Shown here piece after piece: positions 19,091-28,009 of a stretch of DNA of 64,000 nucleotides. The first letter of the stretch is position 1. Every line of letters starts with the position of its first letter. The stretch is from Vibrio sp. HI00D65. Lineage in GTDB: Bacteria; Pseudomonadota; Gammaproteobacteria; Enterobacterales; Vibrionaceae. The notes under the pieces were generated by a model. It ran no database searches, was not told the DNA's origin, and saw only the letters and a program-made list of their open reading frames with translations. Where the stretch lies: the NCBI RefSeq assembly GCF_001635455.1, contig NZ_LWEH01000140.1, positions 55,444 to 119,443 of the forward strand. Direction: 5' to 3'. The position numbers were made by a program, and so were the translations under genes.

Positions 19091-20086
19091 TTATTGGTTT
19101 GAAGCTAATGCTGCATCGATAAGATCTGAGCCGATGTCTTTTTCAAACTTCTTCCAAACTGGTTGAAGTGCCGTTACCCATGCTTGACGCTGTTCAGGCG
19201 TCAACGTACGAACTTCACCACCAGCTTCGATGATGTTGTTTTTGTTCGCTAGGTTAACTTTTGAAGATTCAGCGTTACGCGTTTCAGAGACTTCCTGAAC
19301 GATGGTGCCAAGTTGTGTACGTACATCTTCAGGTAGGTCTTTCCAGAAGTCGTTTGACGTTACGACTAGGTAATCCAAGATGCCGTGATTGGTTTCAGTT
19401 ACGCCGTCTTGTACTTCGAAGAACTTCTTACCGTAGATGTTTGACCATGTGTTTTCTTGGCCATCGATAACCTTAGTTTGCAGGCCACCGTACACTTCTT
19501 TAAAAGACATCTTCTGTGGGTTAGCGCCTAGCTGTTCAAACTGAGCCACTAATACGTCTGATGCTTGTACACGAAATTTCAAGCCGTCTGCATCTTCTGG
19601 GCTGACAAGCGGTTTGTTCGCAGACATCTGCTTCATGCCGTTGTGCCAAAATGCCAAGCCTTGAAGACCACGACGCTTCATTGCGTTTTTCAGCTTTTCA
19701 CCAGATTCTGAGTTTTGGAAACGGTCAACAGCTTCTACATTTTCAAACAGGAACGGAAGGTCAAAAATGCGGTATTTCTTAGTGAACTTTTCAAATTTAG
19801 ACAGTGAAGGTGCCGCCATTTGAACATCACCATTTAACAGGGCTTCCAGTACCTTGTTATCATCGTAAAGCGTTGAGTTTGGGAAAACTTGCATACAAGC
19901 TTTACCATTCATTTCCGTGTTTACTCGCTCTTCAAGTAGAGAAGCAGCGATGCCCTTCGGGTGCTTATCCGTGTTGGTTACGTGACTGAATTTAATCACG
20001 ATTTCACCTGGGTCACAGTTTGCAGCAGCATTAAAACTGGTGAGTGCCAGAGCAGATACAGAAAGCAGGGTAAGAGGCTTAAACAT
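19091..20086 (-). CDS. dctP: C4-dicarboxylate-binding periplasmic protein DctP
   Basis: A 331-residue secreted TRAP solute receptor. The signal peptide covers about residues 1-22 (LTLLSVSALALTSFNAAA). The mature protein has the DctP fold marks: IKFSHVTNTDKHPKGIAA, GLKFRVQASDVLVAQFEQLGA (in part RVQASDVLVAQF, where the arginine binds the substrate carboxylate), and QENTWSNIYGKKFFEVQ. It captures succinate, fumarate or malate and delivers them to DctQM. AGGAGAAT precedes the ATG. The upstream region carries a sigma-54 promoter and three repeated sites, consistent with control by DctD. Confidence 0.95.
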   Translation of the reverse strand: MFKPLTLLSVSALALTSFNAAANCDPGEIVIKFSHVTNTDKHPKGIAASLLEERVNTEMNGKACMQVFPNSTLYDDNKVLEALLNGDVQMAAPSLSKFEKFTKKYRIFDLPFLFENVEAVDRFQNSESGEKLKNAMKRRGLQGLAFWHNGMKQMSANKPLVSPEDADGLKFRVQASDVLVAQFEQLGANPQKMSFKEVYGGLQTKVIDGQENTWSNIYGKKFFEVQDGVTETNHGILDYLVVTSNDFWKDLPEDVRTQLGTIVQEVSETRNAESSKVNLANKNNIIEAGGEVRTLTPEQRQAWVTALQPVWKKFEKDIGSDLIDAALASNQ

Positions 20087-20144
20087 TATTATTCTCCTTA
20101 TTAAACAAAACAGCCCTTCAATGGGAACTGCGTGCTTTCACTAA

Positions 20145-20160
20145 GGCAATTAGCGCGCCA
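20145..20160 (-). promoter_or_regulatory. Sigma-54 promoter of dctPQM
   Basis: Minus strand TGGCGCGCTAATTGCC matches the consensus TGGCAC(G/A)-N4-TTGC(A/T). The invariant GG and GC dinucleotides are separated by exactly ten bases. It lies about 58 bases upstream of the dctP start, and the DctD activator gene is nearby. Confidence 0.85.
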
Positions 20161-20245
20161 TATTGACACAAACCATTAACAACCCTTCAACCACAAGGCT
20201 TGGCAATATCGAGTCGCTCATCAGGCAGCTCAGCTATTAATATTA

Positions 20246-20356
20246 ATGGGTGGGAAATGACCCATAGAATATTCATAAATGGGTGAGAGTTGACCAAACT
20301 ATCAGTGATGAAATAAATGGGTGAGAGTTGACCAAACTATCAGTGATGAAATAAAT
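20246..20356 (-). repeat. Three upstream sites, including a 38-bp tandem duplication
   Basis: Bases 20281-20318 and 20319-20356 are two identical 38-base copies. Each has ATGGGTGAGAGTTGACC at its start (20279 and 20317), and a third, diverged copy ATGGGTGGGAAATGACC lies at 20246, where ATGGGT/ACCCAT form a perfect inverted repeat with an 8-base centre. The sites lie about 86, 119 and 157 bases upstream of the sigma-54 element, the usual distance for enhancer-binding activators, so DctD sites are the likely reading. Confidence 0.7.
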
Positions 20357-20361
20357 GTAAG

Positions 20362-20405
20362 GAGGAAAAATAAAGGCCACCACTTCGGTAAACAAAGTGA
20401 CAGCC
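20362..20405 (-). terminator. Terminator after the HflX-like gene
   Basis: On the minus strand GGCTGTCACTT and AAGTGGTGGCC pair (eight Watson-Crick pairs and three G-T wobbles) around a nine-base loop, followed by TTTATTTTT. It insulates dctPQM from the upstream GTPase gene. Confidence 0.78.
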
Positions 20406-20471
20406 TCATATAGAGATTCTTTGGAGCTGGTTATCTCAATAGGATATTGAAATATTTTCTGAATCAGTTGA

Positions 20472-21839
20472 CTACGAGTTCTGCATACGCTTTTTAAGTC
20501 GTGCTAAATCAATGGCACTTGAACGTACCGTCAGCTTAATACACTCGTAGTCATACTCTTCTTTCACCACGCTCATGTTTGAGCGGATCTCACCAATGAT
20601 ACCTTGTCCAGAATAAGGAATCGTAATCTCTTCTTCGATCATCCCTTGCTCTGCCACGCCCACGATGTACTTATGAAGCTTGGTGATATCCATTGGATCG
20701 CGAGTTGACGTCAGCATCGCATCTGGAAATTCGTCCATCAACGCAAGCTGCTGCTCTTCACTTAATCTGTCGCACTTGTTGAGCACCAAGAGTTTTTCGC
20801 TGTCTTCGACGCCAACTTGCGCCAATACTTCGTGTACCACATCAAGCTGAGCGCGAAATGAAGCGTCAGATGCATCAACCACATAAAGCAGTAAGGACGC
20901 GTCATGCGCTTCTGCGAGCGTTGAGTGGAATGAAGCAACCAGATCATGTGGCAGCTTCTTGATGAAACCAACCGTATCTGACACTAGGATACGCGGTTGA
21001 GTGATCGGCTGAAGTGCACGAACTGTGGTATCTAGGGTTGCGAACAGCTTGTCTTCACCACTCACTTCGGTTGCGGTCATTGCACGCATCATCGAAGATT
21101 TACCCGCATTGGTGTAACCGACTAGAGCAACGGTGAAAAGCTCCGAACGCTTGGTGCGTCGGTTCTTCATTTCATCTTGTACACTTATCAGCTCACGCTT
21201 AAGCGCAGCAATTTGGTCGCGTACTTTACGACGATCAAGCTCTAGTGAGGTTTCACCAGCACCCTGACCCATCTGACGCTCTTTGTCACCGTCGGCTGTT
21301 TCACGAAGCCGAGGTACTAAATAATTTAGGCGAGCGATTTCAACTTGCAGACGTGCGGTACGAGTACGAGCGTGGCGACTGAAAATCTCGATGATGATAC
21401 CGGTGCGATCAAACACCTCGACACCTAAGTGAGCTTCCACGTTGCGCAGTTGAGAAGGGCTCAAATCACAGTCAAACACCACAACATCAGCGGTACCAAA
21501 CTCCATCTGTTCAGATGGCAAGTCATCAAAATCGAGCTCATCAATCCCAGCATGAAAGTCAAAAGACTCATCGATGAAATCTTCGTCTTCCACTTCTTGA
21601 ATCGAACCTTGGTAACCGGTTAGATGAGCAATTTCTGCAAGCTTACCAACACCCAACACGTTTTGTCGTTGAGTGGAACTGTGGTGTTGTGACTGAGTAC
21701 CGACCACTTTAAACCCTAAGGTTGTCACTAATCGAGCAAGTTCAGCAAGAGACTCTTTTGCTTCGTCACCTTTAAAATCAGGCGTCGTAATAGAGATAAG
21801 TAAAGCGTTACTAGCGGAGGGTTTTGCTGTTAGTTTCAT
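20472..21839 (-). CDS. HflX-family ribosome-associated GTPase, divergent paralogue
   Basis: A 455-residue GTPase of the HflX family. The N-terminal domain is followed by a coiled coil around 200-230 and the G domain: G1 GYTNAGKSS at 241-249, G3 DTVGF, G4 NKCD. HflX proteins bind the large ribosomal subunit and split stalled ribosomes. The N-terminal domain carries an acidic insertion at about residues 80-115 (EVEDEDFIDESFDF, ELDFDDLPSEQMEF) just before the conserved DLSPSQLRN, which the canonical protein lacks. Canonical hflX lies next to hfq in gammaproteobacteria, so this orphan copy is probably a second gene. The start has no strong ribosome-binding site. Role unknown beyond the family. 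Confidence 0.85.
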   Translation of the reverse strand: MKLTAKPSASNALLISITTPDFKGDEAKESLAELARLVTTLGFKVVGTQSQHHSSTQRQNVLGVGKLAEIAHLTGYQGSIQEVEDEDFIDESFDFHAGIDELDFDDLPSEQMEFGTADVVVFDCDLSPSQLRNVEAHLGVEVFDRTGIIIEIFSRHARTRTARLQVEIARLNYLVPRLRETADGDKERQMGQGAGETSLELDRRKVRDQIAALKRELISVQDEMKNRRTKRSELFTVALVGYTNAGKSSMMRAMTATEVSGEDKLFATLDTTVRALQPITQPRILVSDTVGFIKKLPHDLVASFHSTLAEAHDASLLLYVVDASDASFRAQLDVVHEVLAQVGVEDSEKLLVLNKCDRLSEEQQLALMDEFPDAMLTSTRDPMDITKLHKYIVGVAEQGMIEEEITIPYSGQGIIGEIRSNMSVVKEEYDYECIKLTVRSSAIDLARLKKRMQNS

Positions 21840-22012
21840 GTTTTATTCTGTCTATGCACAAAAGTGCACCTAGTATTGGGTCTAAAGTAGCGCGATCCTA
21901 CGCTGTTCTCAGTCCGCTTTATAGAGCTAACCGTGACTAATTGGCGATATTATTTCAGTTAATCTATTTATCTCGTTTATCCCTCTGTTTTCATAAGGAA
22001 ATAAAATGAGCT

Positions 22013-22064
22013 AAAACAGAAAAAGGCAGCATCACGTTTTCAATTACGAATTAGTGATACTGCC
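22013..22064 (-). terminator. Terminator after the sugar ABC transporter operon
   Basis: On the minus strand GGCAG-T-ATCAC and GTGAT-G-CTGCC pair around a long loop, followed by TTTTTCTGTTTT. It lies about 40 bases after the stop of the ATPase gene. Confidence 0.78.
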
Positions 22065-22106
22065 CTACTTTAAGCTTAGCCTTTAATTGAGCGACTGACT
22101 CAAAAA

Positions 22107-23219
22107 CTAGAAATCAATTCTCGCTTCAGTCTGTGCATCAAAGAATACCGCTTTCGACAGGTCAAAATGCAGTGGTGCCATCTGCCCTACCGAGACTTCA
22201 AATTCCGATGATAAACGACACGCCACTTCTTGATCGTTTACTTTCACCATCGCAATCGTATCTGGCCCTGTCGGTTCTAGCACTTCCAGTTGCAAGTCCA
22301 GTTTAGTGGTTGCTGATAGATTATCACCTTGTTGCTCAGTAATATGCTCTGGGCGAAGGCCAATCACCACTTCTTTGCCGTCTTGTTCACGCATACTTTT
22401 CGGCAGTCGAATATAGTGCTCTTGATCAGCGGTACCAATCACCTTAATGATTGGGTTCTGCTCCTCGTCGAGATCTACCATGGTCTTGATGAAGTTCATC
22501 GATGGTGAACCCATAAAGCCTGCCACAAACATGTTGCTTGGTTTGGTGTAGATCTCTTGCGGTGTACCTAGCTGCTGCAATTCACCATCTTTCATTACCG
22601 CGATGCGATCAGCCAGCGTCATTGCCTCAATTTGGTCATGGGTTACATAAACAATCGTGGTATTAAGCTTTTGATGTAGGCGCTTAATCTGGTGGCGCAT
22701 TTCCACACGCAGCTTCGCATCCAAGTTGGAAAGCGGCTCATCGAACAAGTACAGCTTAGGACGACGCGCCAGTGCACGTCCCATCGCCACACGCTGACGT
22801 TGACCACCCGATAGCTGTGATGGTTTACGATCCAGCAGTTGTTCGATTTGCAGCATTTCAGCGACTCGATTCACTTCAGCATCGATCTCGTCCTGCGGCA
22901 TCTTGCGTATCTTCAAGCCGAAGGCGATATTGCCGCGAACCGTCATGTTTGGGTATAGCGCATAAGATTGGAACACCATCGCGATGTCGCGGTCTTTAGG
23001 TTCAACCTGAGCCACGTCGACACCATCAATCACTATCTCACCTGAACTAATGTTTTCTAGCCCAGCAATGGTGTTCATTAGGGTGGATTTTCCACACCCC
23101 GAAGGGCCGACAAGTATCAAGAACTCCCCCGAATCGATACTAATGTCGATGCCCTTTAACGTTTCGTTGTCCGCGTTGCGATAAGTTTTACGGATCTGTT
23201 TTAAATCTAATGTTGCCAT
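22107..23219 (-). CDS. Sugar ABC transporter ATPase (glucose type, MalK/UgpC family)
   Basis: A 370-residue ABC ATPase of the carbohydrate CUT1 class. Walker A is GPSGCGKST, the Q loop is [13 protein letters not shown], the signature is [15 protein letters not shown], Walker B is [13 protein letters not shown], and the switch histidine is in [11 protein letters not shown]-terminal TOBE region (about 240-370) follows. It powers the two permeases encoded immediately upstream. AAGGATAA precedes the ATG. It ends the operon; in Pseudomonas the equivalent gene is gtsD. Such ATPases can serve several sugar permeases, so exclusivity is not certain. Confidence 0.9.
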   Translation of the reverse strand: MATLDLKQIRKTYRNADNETLKGIDISIDSGEFLILVGPSGCGKSTLMNTIAGLENISSGEIVIDGVDVAQVEPKDRDIAMVFQSYALYPNMTVRGNIAFGLKIRKMPQDEIDAEVNRVAEMLQIEQLLDRKPSQLSGGQRQRVAMGRALARRPKLYLFDEPLSNLDAKLRVEMRHQIKRLHQKLNTTIVYVTHDQIEAMTLADRIAVMKDGELQQLGTPQEIYTKPSNMFVAGFMGSPSMNFIKTMVDLDEEQNPIIKVIGTADQEHYIRLPKSMREQDGKEVVIGLRPEHITEQQGDNLSATTKLDLQLEVLEPTGPDTIAMVKVNDQEVACRLSSEFEVSVGQMAPLHFDLSKAVFFDAQTEARIDF

Positions 23220-23225
23220 GGGTAA

Positions 23226-24083
23226 TTATCCTTTTACTGATCCTGCCGTTAGGCCACGAACAAAATATTTTCCTGCGAAGACATACACCAACAGCGTTGG
23301 CAATGCGGCGATGATCGCAGCAGCCATATCAACGTTGTACTCTTTAACGCCCGTGCTAGTGTTGACTAAGTTGTTTAATGCTACGGTGATTGGTTGAGTC
23401 TCTGAGCCTGAATACACCACCCCGAATAAGAAATCATTCCAGATTGCAGTGAACTGCCAGATCACCGTCACCATGATGATCGGTGTTGAGATCGGTAATA
23501 AAATCTTAAAGAAAATGGTAAAGAATCCCGCACCATCCAGTTTTGCCGCTTTGATCAATTCATCAGGAATCGAGATGTAGAAGTTACGGAAAAACAGTGT
23601 TGTAAACGCCATGCCGTAGATAACGTGTACAAGTACCAAGCCAATAGTGGTGTTTGCTAAACCCATTTTGCCCAGTACGGTCGCCATAGGTAACAGCACC
23701 ACTTGGAATGGAATGAAGCAACCGAACAGCAGCAAACTAAAGAACAGGTTTGAGCCACGGAACTGCCACTTAGTGACAACATAGCCATTGAATGCGCCTA
23801 GTAGTGTTGAGATAGCCACCGCTGGAATCACCATTTGGAACGAGTTCCAGAAATAGCCTTTAACTCCTTCGCATTTTACGCCAGTACACGCGCTGTCCCA
23901 CGCTTTGTACCAAGCGTCGAACACCCACTCTTTGGGTAAACTCATCAAGTTACCCGCCTTGATATCTGGCAGGGTTTTGAATGAGGTAAGAACCATCACA
24001 AACAGCGGCATTAGGTAAACCAAGCAGAAGAAAAGCAGCGCCGAATAGATAAACATTCGAGCAAAGTTGATGTTGTTCATCAT
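23226..24083 (-). CDS. Sugar ABC transporter permease, MalG type (GtsC-like)
   Basis: A 285-residue inner-membrane permease with six hydrophobic helices. The EAA loop that contacts the ATPase is seen in DELIKAAKLDGAGFFTIFFKI. A large loop after helix 1 contains two cysteines (SACTGVKCEGVKG), a feature I also associate with glucose-type GtsC permeases. Its ATG overlaps the stop of the preceding permease gene as ATGA, which indicates translational coupling. It pairs with that permease to form the membrane channel. Confidence 0.9.
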   Translation of the reverse strand: MMNNINFARMFIYSALLFFCLVYLMPLFVMVLTSFKTLPDIKAGNLMSLPKEWVFDAWYKAWDSACTGVKCEGVKGYFWNSFQMVIPAVAISTLLGAFNGYVVTKWQFRGSNLFFSLLLFGCFIPFQVVLLPMATVLGKMGLANTTIGLVLVHVIYGMAFTTLFFRNFYISIPDELIKAAKLDGAGFFTIFFKILLPISTPIIMVTVIWQFTAIWNDFLFGVVYSGSETQPITVALNNLVNTSTGVKEYNVDMAAAIIAALPTLLVYVFAGKYFVRGLTAGSVKG

Positions 24084-25018
24084 GACTTTTTCTCCCTAAG
24101 CTCTGAGTAAAGATAAGGCACCAGAATCGCTAGAATACCGGCTAGCATCATCATGGCACTGGCAGCACCTAGGCCAATTTGTCCGCGTGTAAACGAGTGT
24201 GCATACATGAATAGCGCAGGAAGATCCGACGAATAACCCGGGCCACCCGCCGTCATTGCTGTCACAAGGTCGAAGCTCTTAATCGCAATGTGTGAAGTAA
24301 TGATCACCGCGCTGAAAACCACAGGTCGCAAGCAAGGCAAAATGATTTTGAGATAAATAGTGGGTAAGCTTGCACCGTCAATTTGCGCCGCTTTAATGAT
24401 CGAAGAATCGATACCACGCAGGCCAGCTAAGAACATCGCCATCACGAAACCTGACGACTGCCAAAGCGCGGCAATCACTAAGGTGTAGACCGCCATTTCA
24501 GAGTCAACCAACCAGTCAAATTTAAAGTCGGTAAAGCCCCAATCTTGCATCAACTTTTCAATACCTAGACCCGGATTCAGAATCCACTTCCACGCTGTAC
24601 CCGTCACGATGAATGACAGCGCCATTGGGTAGAGGTAGATGGTACGTATCGCGCCTTCTTGACGAATGTTCTGGTCAAGCAAAATCGCTAAACCGACACC
24701 CAAGACGATAGCAATCACCATGAATAGGATCCCAAACGCACCGAGGTTGGTGATTGAGGTTATCCAGCGATCGTTCTCCATCAGCTTTTCATATTGAGCA
24801 AAGCCAACAAAATTGAAGCTCGGCAGAAATCGAGAATTAGTAAACGACAGCGCTGCCGTCCAGAATATGTAGCCGTAGATACATACCACAGTCACCAACG
24901 CGGTCGGTGCCAGCACAATCTTAGGTAACCAATGCTGTAACCTGTCAGCAAAACTAGGCTTTGGTGCAGGCTGGCTCCTTGTCGGTTTTGGAGTCGACTC
25001 AGTCAAAACATGCTCCAT
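24080..25018 (-). CDS. Sugar ABC transporter permease, MalF type (GtsB-like)
   Basis: A 312-residue inner-membrane permease with six helices after a hydrophilic, proline-rich N-terminus (TPKPTRSQPAPKPSF). The EAA loop is seen in SIIKAAQIDGASLPTIYLKI. The ATG at 25018 is preceded by AAGGA at six bases and is preferred; a GTG six codons upstream (25036) has no such site. It follows the binding-protein gene after 171 bases that hold a short hairpin, a common way to lower permease expression relative to the binding protein. Confidence 0.9.
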   Translation of the reverse strand: MEHVLTESTPKPTRSQPAPKPSFADRLQHWLPKIVLAPTALVTVVCIYGYIFWTAALSFTNSRFLPSFNFVGFAQYEKLMENDRWITSITNLGAFGILFMVIAIVLGVGLAILLDQNIRQEGAIRTIYLYPMALSFIVTGTAWKWILNPGLGIEKLMQDWGFTDFKFDWLVDSEMAVYTLVIAALWQSSGFVMAMFLAGLRGIDSSIIKAAQIDGASLPTIYLKIILPCLRPVVFSAVIITSHIAIKSFDLVTAMTAGGPGYSSDLPALFMYAHSFTRGQIGLGAASAMMMLAGILAILVPYLYSELREKKS

Positions 25019-25112
25019 AACTTTTCCTTGTTGCACAATTGAGCCAATGGCTTACCTCTCGGCACCACATCAGCATCACGCATATCAGAATTGAGGTGAA
25101 GAGCGGATAGGC

Positions 25113-25136
25113 TCCCTACGAACCTACCCTTAGGGA
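25113..25136 (-). other. Hairpin between binding-protein and permease genes
   Basis: TCCCTA and TAGGGA form a perfect six-pair stem with a 12-base loop in the 171-base gap between the binding-protein stop and the permease start. There is no T run, so it could be an mRNA-stability element rather than a terminator. Confidence 0.4.
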
Positions 25137-25189
25137 TAAGCAACATACTCAGTAACTCATGTTCTGTTCATATTGCTTGTCAAGCTAGG

Positions 25190-26437
25190 TTAGATAGCCG
25201 CTTTTACCGCTTTCGCTAACTTAGCTGCTGCCTCTTTAGGATCCGCATCTTTTTCGTTGAAGAAGTTAGTCACAACGTCATAGATAGCGCCTTGGGCATA
25301 GCTTGTTGTAGACAGGCCGTGAGCCATACTTGGTACAAGGTCACCAGATTCCGCACTCGCTTTGAAGGTTGCCATTGAGTCCAACGCACATTGGTCGAAC
25401 TTAGACATATCCATATCGAGGCGCACTGGAATCGAGCCTTTGTTTAGGTTGAAGACCTCTTGGAAGTCTTTAGTAAGAATGGTTTTCGCAAGATCTTGTT
25501 GCGCTTTTTGATTCTCTTTATCGCCTAGCTCGAAGAAAGCAAAGCTATCGATATTGAAAGTAAATTGGCCGTCAGTACCCGGAGTTGGTGCACAGATGTA
25601 GTCTTTGCCTGGCACTTTGCCTGCTGCGGTAAACTCGCCCTTCGCCCAGTCACCCATGATCTGCATTGCCGCTTCACCATTGATAACCATTGAAGTTGCT
25701 ACGTTCCAGTCACGACCTGGAGAGTTGCTGTCGATGTAGTCACGCATCTTTTTGAACTTGGTGAACACTTCGACCATTTTGTCGCCAGATAAAACGTCCA
25801 TATCTAAATCAACGAACGCCTTGTTGTAGTCTTCACTGCCGAGTACATCAAGTGCCACCGCTTCGAAGACTGTCGCGTCTTGCCAAGGTTGACCACCGTG
25901 TGCCAGAGGGATGAAACCTGCTGCTTTAATCTTGTCTGCAGCGACAAAGAATTCATCTAATGTCGTTGGAACAGTCACACCCGATTTCTGGAGTACTTCT
26001 GAGTTTGCCCAAAGCCAGTTAACACGGTGAACGTTCACAGGAACGGCTACGTACTCGCCGTCCCATTTCATTACTTTGGTAACAACAGCAGGAAGTAAGT
26101 CATCCCACTTTTCTTGTTTCGCGGTTGCATCGAGAGACGTTAGAAAACCTAAACCACCCCACTCCTGAATATCATGACCTTTGATCTGCGCGGCAGATGG
26201 CGGGTTACCAGATACTGCTCGTGTCTTTAAAACGGTCATCGCACTTTCACCGCCGCCACCAGCAACTGCGAAATCTTTCCAAGTATGGCCTTGTTCTTCA
26301 ATCATCTCTTTAAGTACTGCAGCGGATTTGGCTTCACCACCAGCAGTCCACCAGTGAAGGACTTCCACTTCACCAGCTTGAGAAAATGTTGAGGCAGCAA
26401 GAAGAGATAGAGTAAGTAGGGTTTTATTGATTTTCAT
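25190..26437 (-). CDS. Glucose/mannose-type ABC transporter binding protein (GtsA-like)
   Basis: A 415-residue secreted binding protein. The signal peptide is at residues 1-21 ([15 protein letters not shown]). The mature start [16 protein letters not shown], the [15 protein letters not shown] and [13 protein letters not shown] segments, and [13 protein letters not shown] and [13 protein letters not shown] closely resemble the glucose-binding proteins GtsA of Pseudomonas and the Thermus glucose/mannose receptor. From that resemblance glucose, and perhaps mannose, is the likely ligand. A two-component system is encoded just upstream on the same strand, as with gtsABCD in Pseudomonas. The sugar specificity is inference. 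Confidence 0.88.
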   Translation of the reverse strand: MKINKTLLTLSLLAASTFSQAGEVEVLHWWTAGGEAKSAAVLKEMIEEQGHTWKDFAVAGGGGESAMTVLKTRAVSGNPPSAAQIKGHDIQEWGGLGFLTSLDATAKQEKWDDLLPAVVTKVMKWDGEYVAVPVNVHRVNWLWANSEVLQKSGVTVPTTLDEFFVAADKIKAAGFIPLAHGGQPWQDATVFEAVALDVLGSEDYNKAFVDLDMDVLSGDKMVEVFTKFKKMRDYIDSNSPGRDWNVATSMVINGEAAMQIMGDWAKGEFTAAGKVPGKDYICAPTPGTDGQFTFNIDSFAFFELGDKENQKAQQDLAKTILTKDFQEVFNLNKGSIPVRLDMDMSKFDQCALDSMATFKASAESGDLVPSMAHGLSTTSYAQGAIYDVVTNFFNEKDADPKEAAAKLAKAVKAAI

Positions 26438-26527
26438 TATAATCTTCCATGTTTAGCGGACTCGACGCCCGGTTCAATAAAGAGTCTACTTATTCTGATT
26501 TATAAGATTGAAACAAAAGGTAAGCCC

Positions 26528-26549
26528 AATGTAACACAATTGTTACATT
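26528..26549. promoter_or_regulatory. 22-bp palindrome upstream of the binding-protein gene
   Basis: AATGTAACA and TGTTACATT are perfect inverted repeats of nine bases around CAAT. The palindrome abuts the stop of the kinase gene and lies about 90-110 bases ahead of the binding-protein start, near where a -35 element would fall. It has no T run, so an operator is more likely than a terminator. The regulator is not known. Confidence 0.55.
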
Positions 26550-27993
26550 ACACTTCTAGACCACGTGGGATATAGACTTTGGCTTCTAAGCCACCTTGAG
26601 GGGAGTTGCGAATAATGAGATCTCCGCCATGTCCGTGCAGGATATTTCGGCAGATTCCAAGCCCTAGACCATGTCCTTGATCGTCGGTTGCAAGCCTAAA
26701 GTAGGGTTCAAAAACCAACTCAAGTTTATCTTCTGGGATGCCTTTGCCGTAGTCCTGAATCGTCACGATTACCCATACAGAATCGCTACTGATATCGACT
26801 TTTGCTGATGAACCGTATTTCACCGCATTGTCGATAAGGTTGGTCAGCACACGTTTGATCGCCAATGGTTTAGCGACTAACGGCTCCACCACAATGGGTT
26901 CAAACTCTACTAAGGTTTGATGCTGATTATGCGACTCAATAACCGAAGCAACCATATCATTAAGGTCAATAATGGCGTTGTTTTCGTGAAGGTCGGTATC
27001 TCTTACAGCTTGCAGAGCCCCCTTAACCATCATCTCTAGCTCATCTAAATCCTTGTTGAACTTATCTTTCTTAACTTCGCTTTCCAACAGCTCAGCTCTC
27101 AGCCTAAGCCGAGTTATGGGTGTCTTTAGATCATGAGAGATAGCAGAGAAGAGATGCTCCCTATCGGCCACATAACGACGAATACGCTGCTGCATCCGAT
27201 TAAACGCCCGAGTCGCCGTGACCAGTTCAGTCGCTCCCTCTTCGTTTAGCGGAGGTTGTTGAATATCCATACTCATCTCGTTAGCTGCCCTTGCGAGCTT
27301 TTTAAGTGGGCGCACCTGGCGGCGAATCATTAAGTACGTCAACACCAGCAGAATCAACGTTGATGATAGCAAGAAGATCACCTGCTCACGACCAAGAATA
27401 GTATCATCCAGTTTGACGTAGGGAGCTGGCAACAGTGCTGCAATATAAACCCATTCATGACTGGCTAACTCAATCTGAACAACTAGAATCGGTGGATTAA
27501 GCGGCTCTAAGGTTAAGGTATGATGCGCCCACGATCGCGGGAGATCGCTCAAGTAGATATCATTTTTAAGCAAGCGAAGGAGTTCTGGGCGAGAGAAATC
27601 GACACGAACTGATTCCACCTTATTAAGCTTGCTACTCAAGACACTCTCTATCGCTTCTATCGATGTGATTTTTAAGCGGGTATCGGGGATCGGCTCAACA
27701 ATCAAAGCCTCTTTATTGAAAGAGACGAAGAATCGCGTCCCCCCCATATTGCGGATTTGGTCTAACACGATATGACGATACTTGACGGGCAAAGACTGAA
27801 AGAAGGTCACTGTGGAAGCAAACATGTTAGCCATGCTCGATGAAGCCGAACGAATACCTTCTAACTCTTTATGTTTGGATTCGCTATACCAAATCGAGGT
27901 TGCGATACCTTGCGCGATGACGACGGCTAGCAAGGTCAAAAGCAAGGTTCGAGCAACCAAGGAATTTGGCTTTAAACTTCTCAACCACTTCAT
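26548..27993 (-). CDS. Sensor histidine kinase of the sugar transporter (GtrS-like)
   Basis: A 481-residue inner-membrane histidine kinase. Helix 1 is at about 13-34, a periplasmic sensor domain at 35-200, helix 2 at about 205-223, then HAMP. The phosphorylated histidine is His287 in FSAISHDLKTPITRLR; the N box is NLIDNAVKYG, and G boxes are DYGKGIPED and GHGLGLGIC. It follows the response-regulator gene by 16 bases and precedes the binding-protein gene, so it most likely senses the transported sugar or a derivative. In Pseudomonas the comparable kinase is GtrS, which responds to ketogluconates; that exact signal is not implied here. Confidence 0.88.
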   Translation of the reverse strand: MKWLRSLKPNSLVARTLLLTLLAVVIAQGIATSIWYSESKHKELEGIRSASSSMANMFASTVTFFQSLPVKYRHIVLDQIRNMGGTRFFVSFNKEALIVEPIPDTRLKITSIEAIESVLSSKLNKVESVRVDFSRPELLRLLKNDIYLSDLPRSWAHHTLTLEPLNPPILVVQIELASHEWVYIAALLPAPYVKLDDTILGREQVIFLLSSTLILLVLTYLMIRRQVRPLKKLARAANEMSMDIQQPPLNEEGATELVTATRAFNRMQQRIRRYVADREHLFSAISHDLKTPITRLRLRAELLESEVKKDKFNKDLDELEMMVKGALQAVRDTDLHENNAIIDLNDMVASVIESHNQHQTLVEFEPIVVEPLVAKPLAIKRVLTNLIDNAVKYGSSAKVDISSDSVWVIVTIQDYGKGIPEDKLELVFEPYFRLATDDQGHGLGLGICRNILHGHGGDLIIRNSPQGGLEAKVYIPRGLEV

Positions 27994-28009
27994 AAGCAGT
28001 TCTTCTTAA

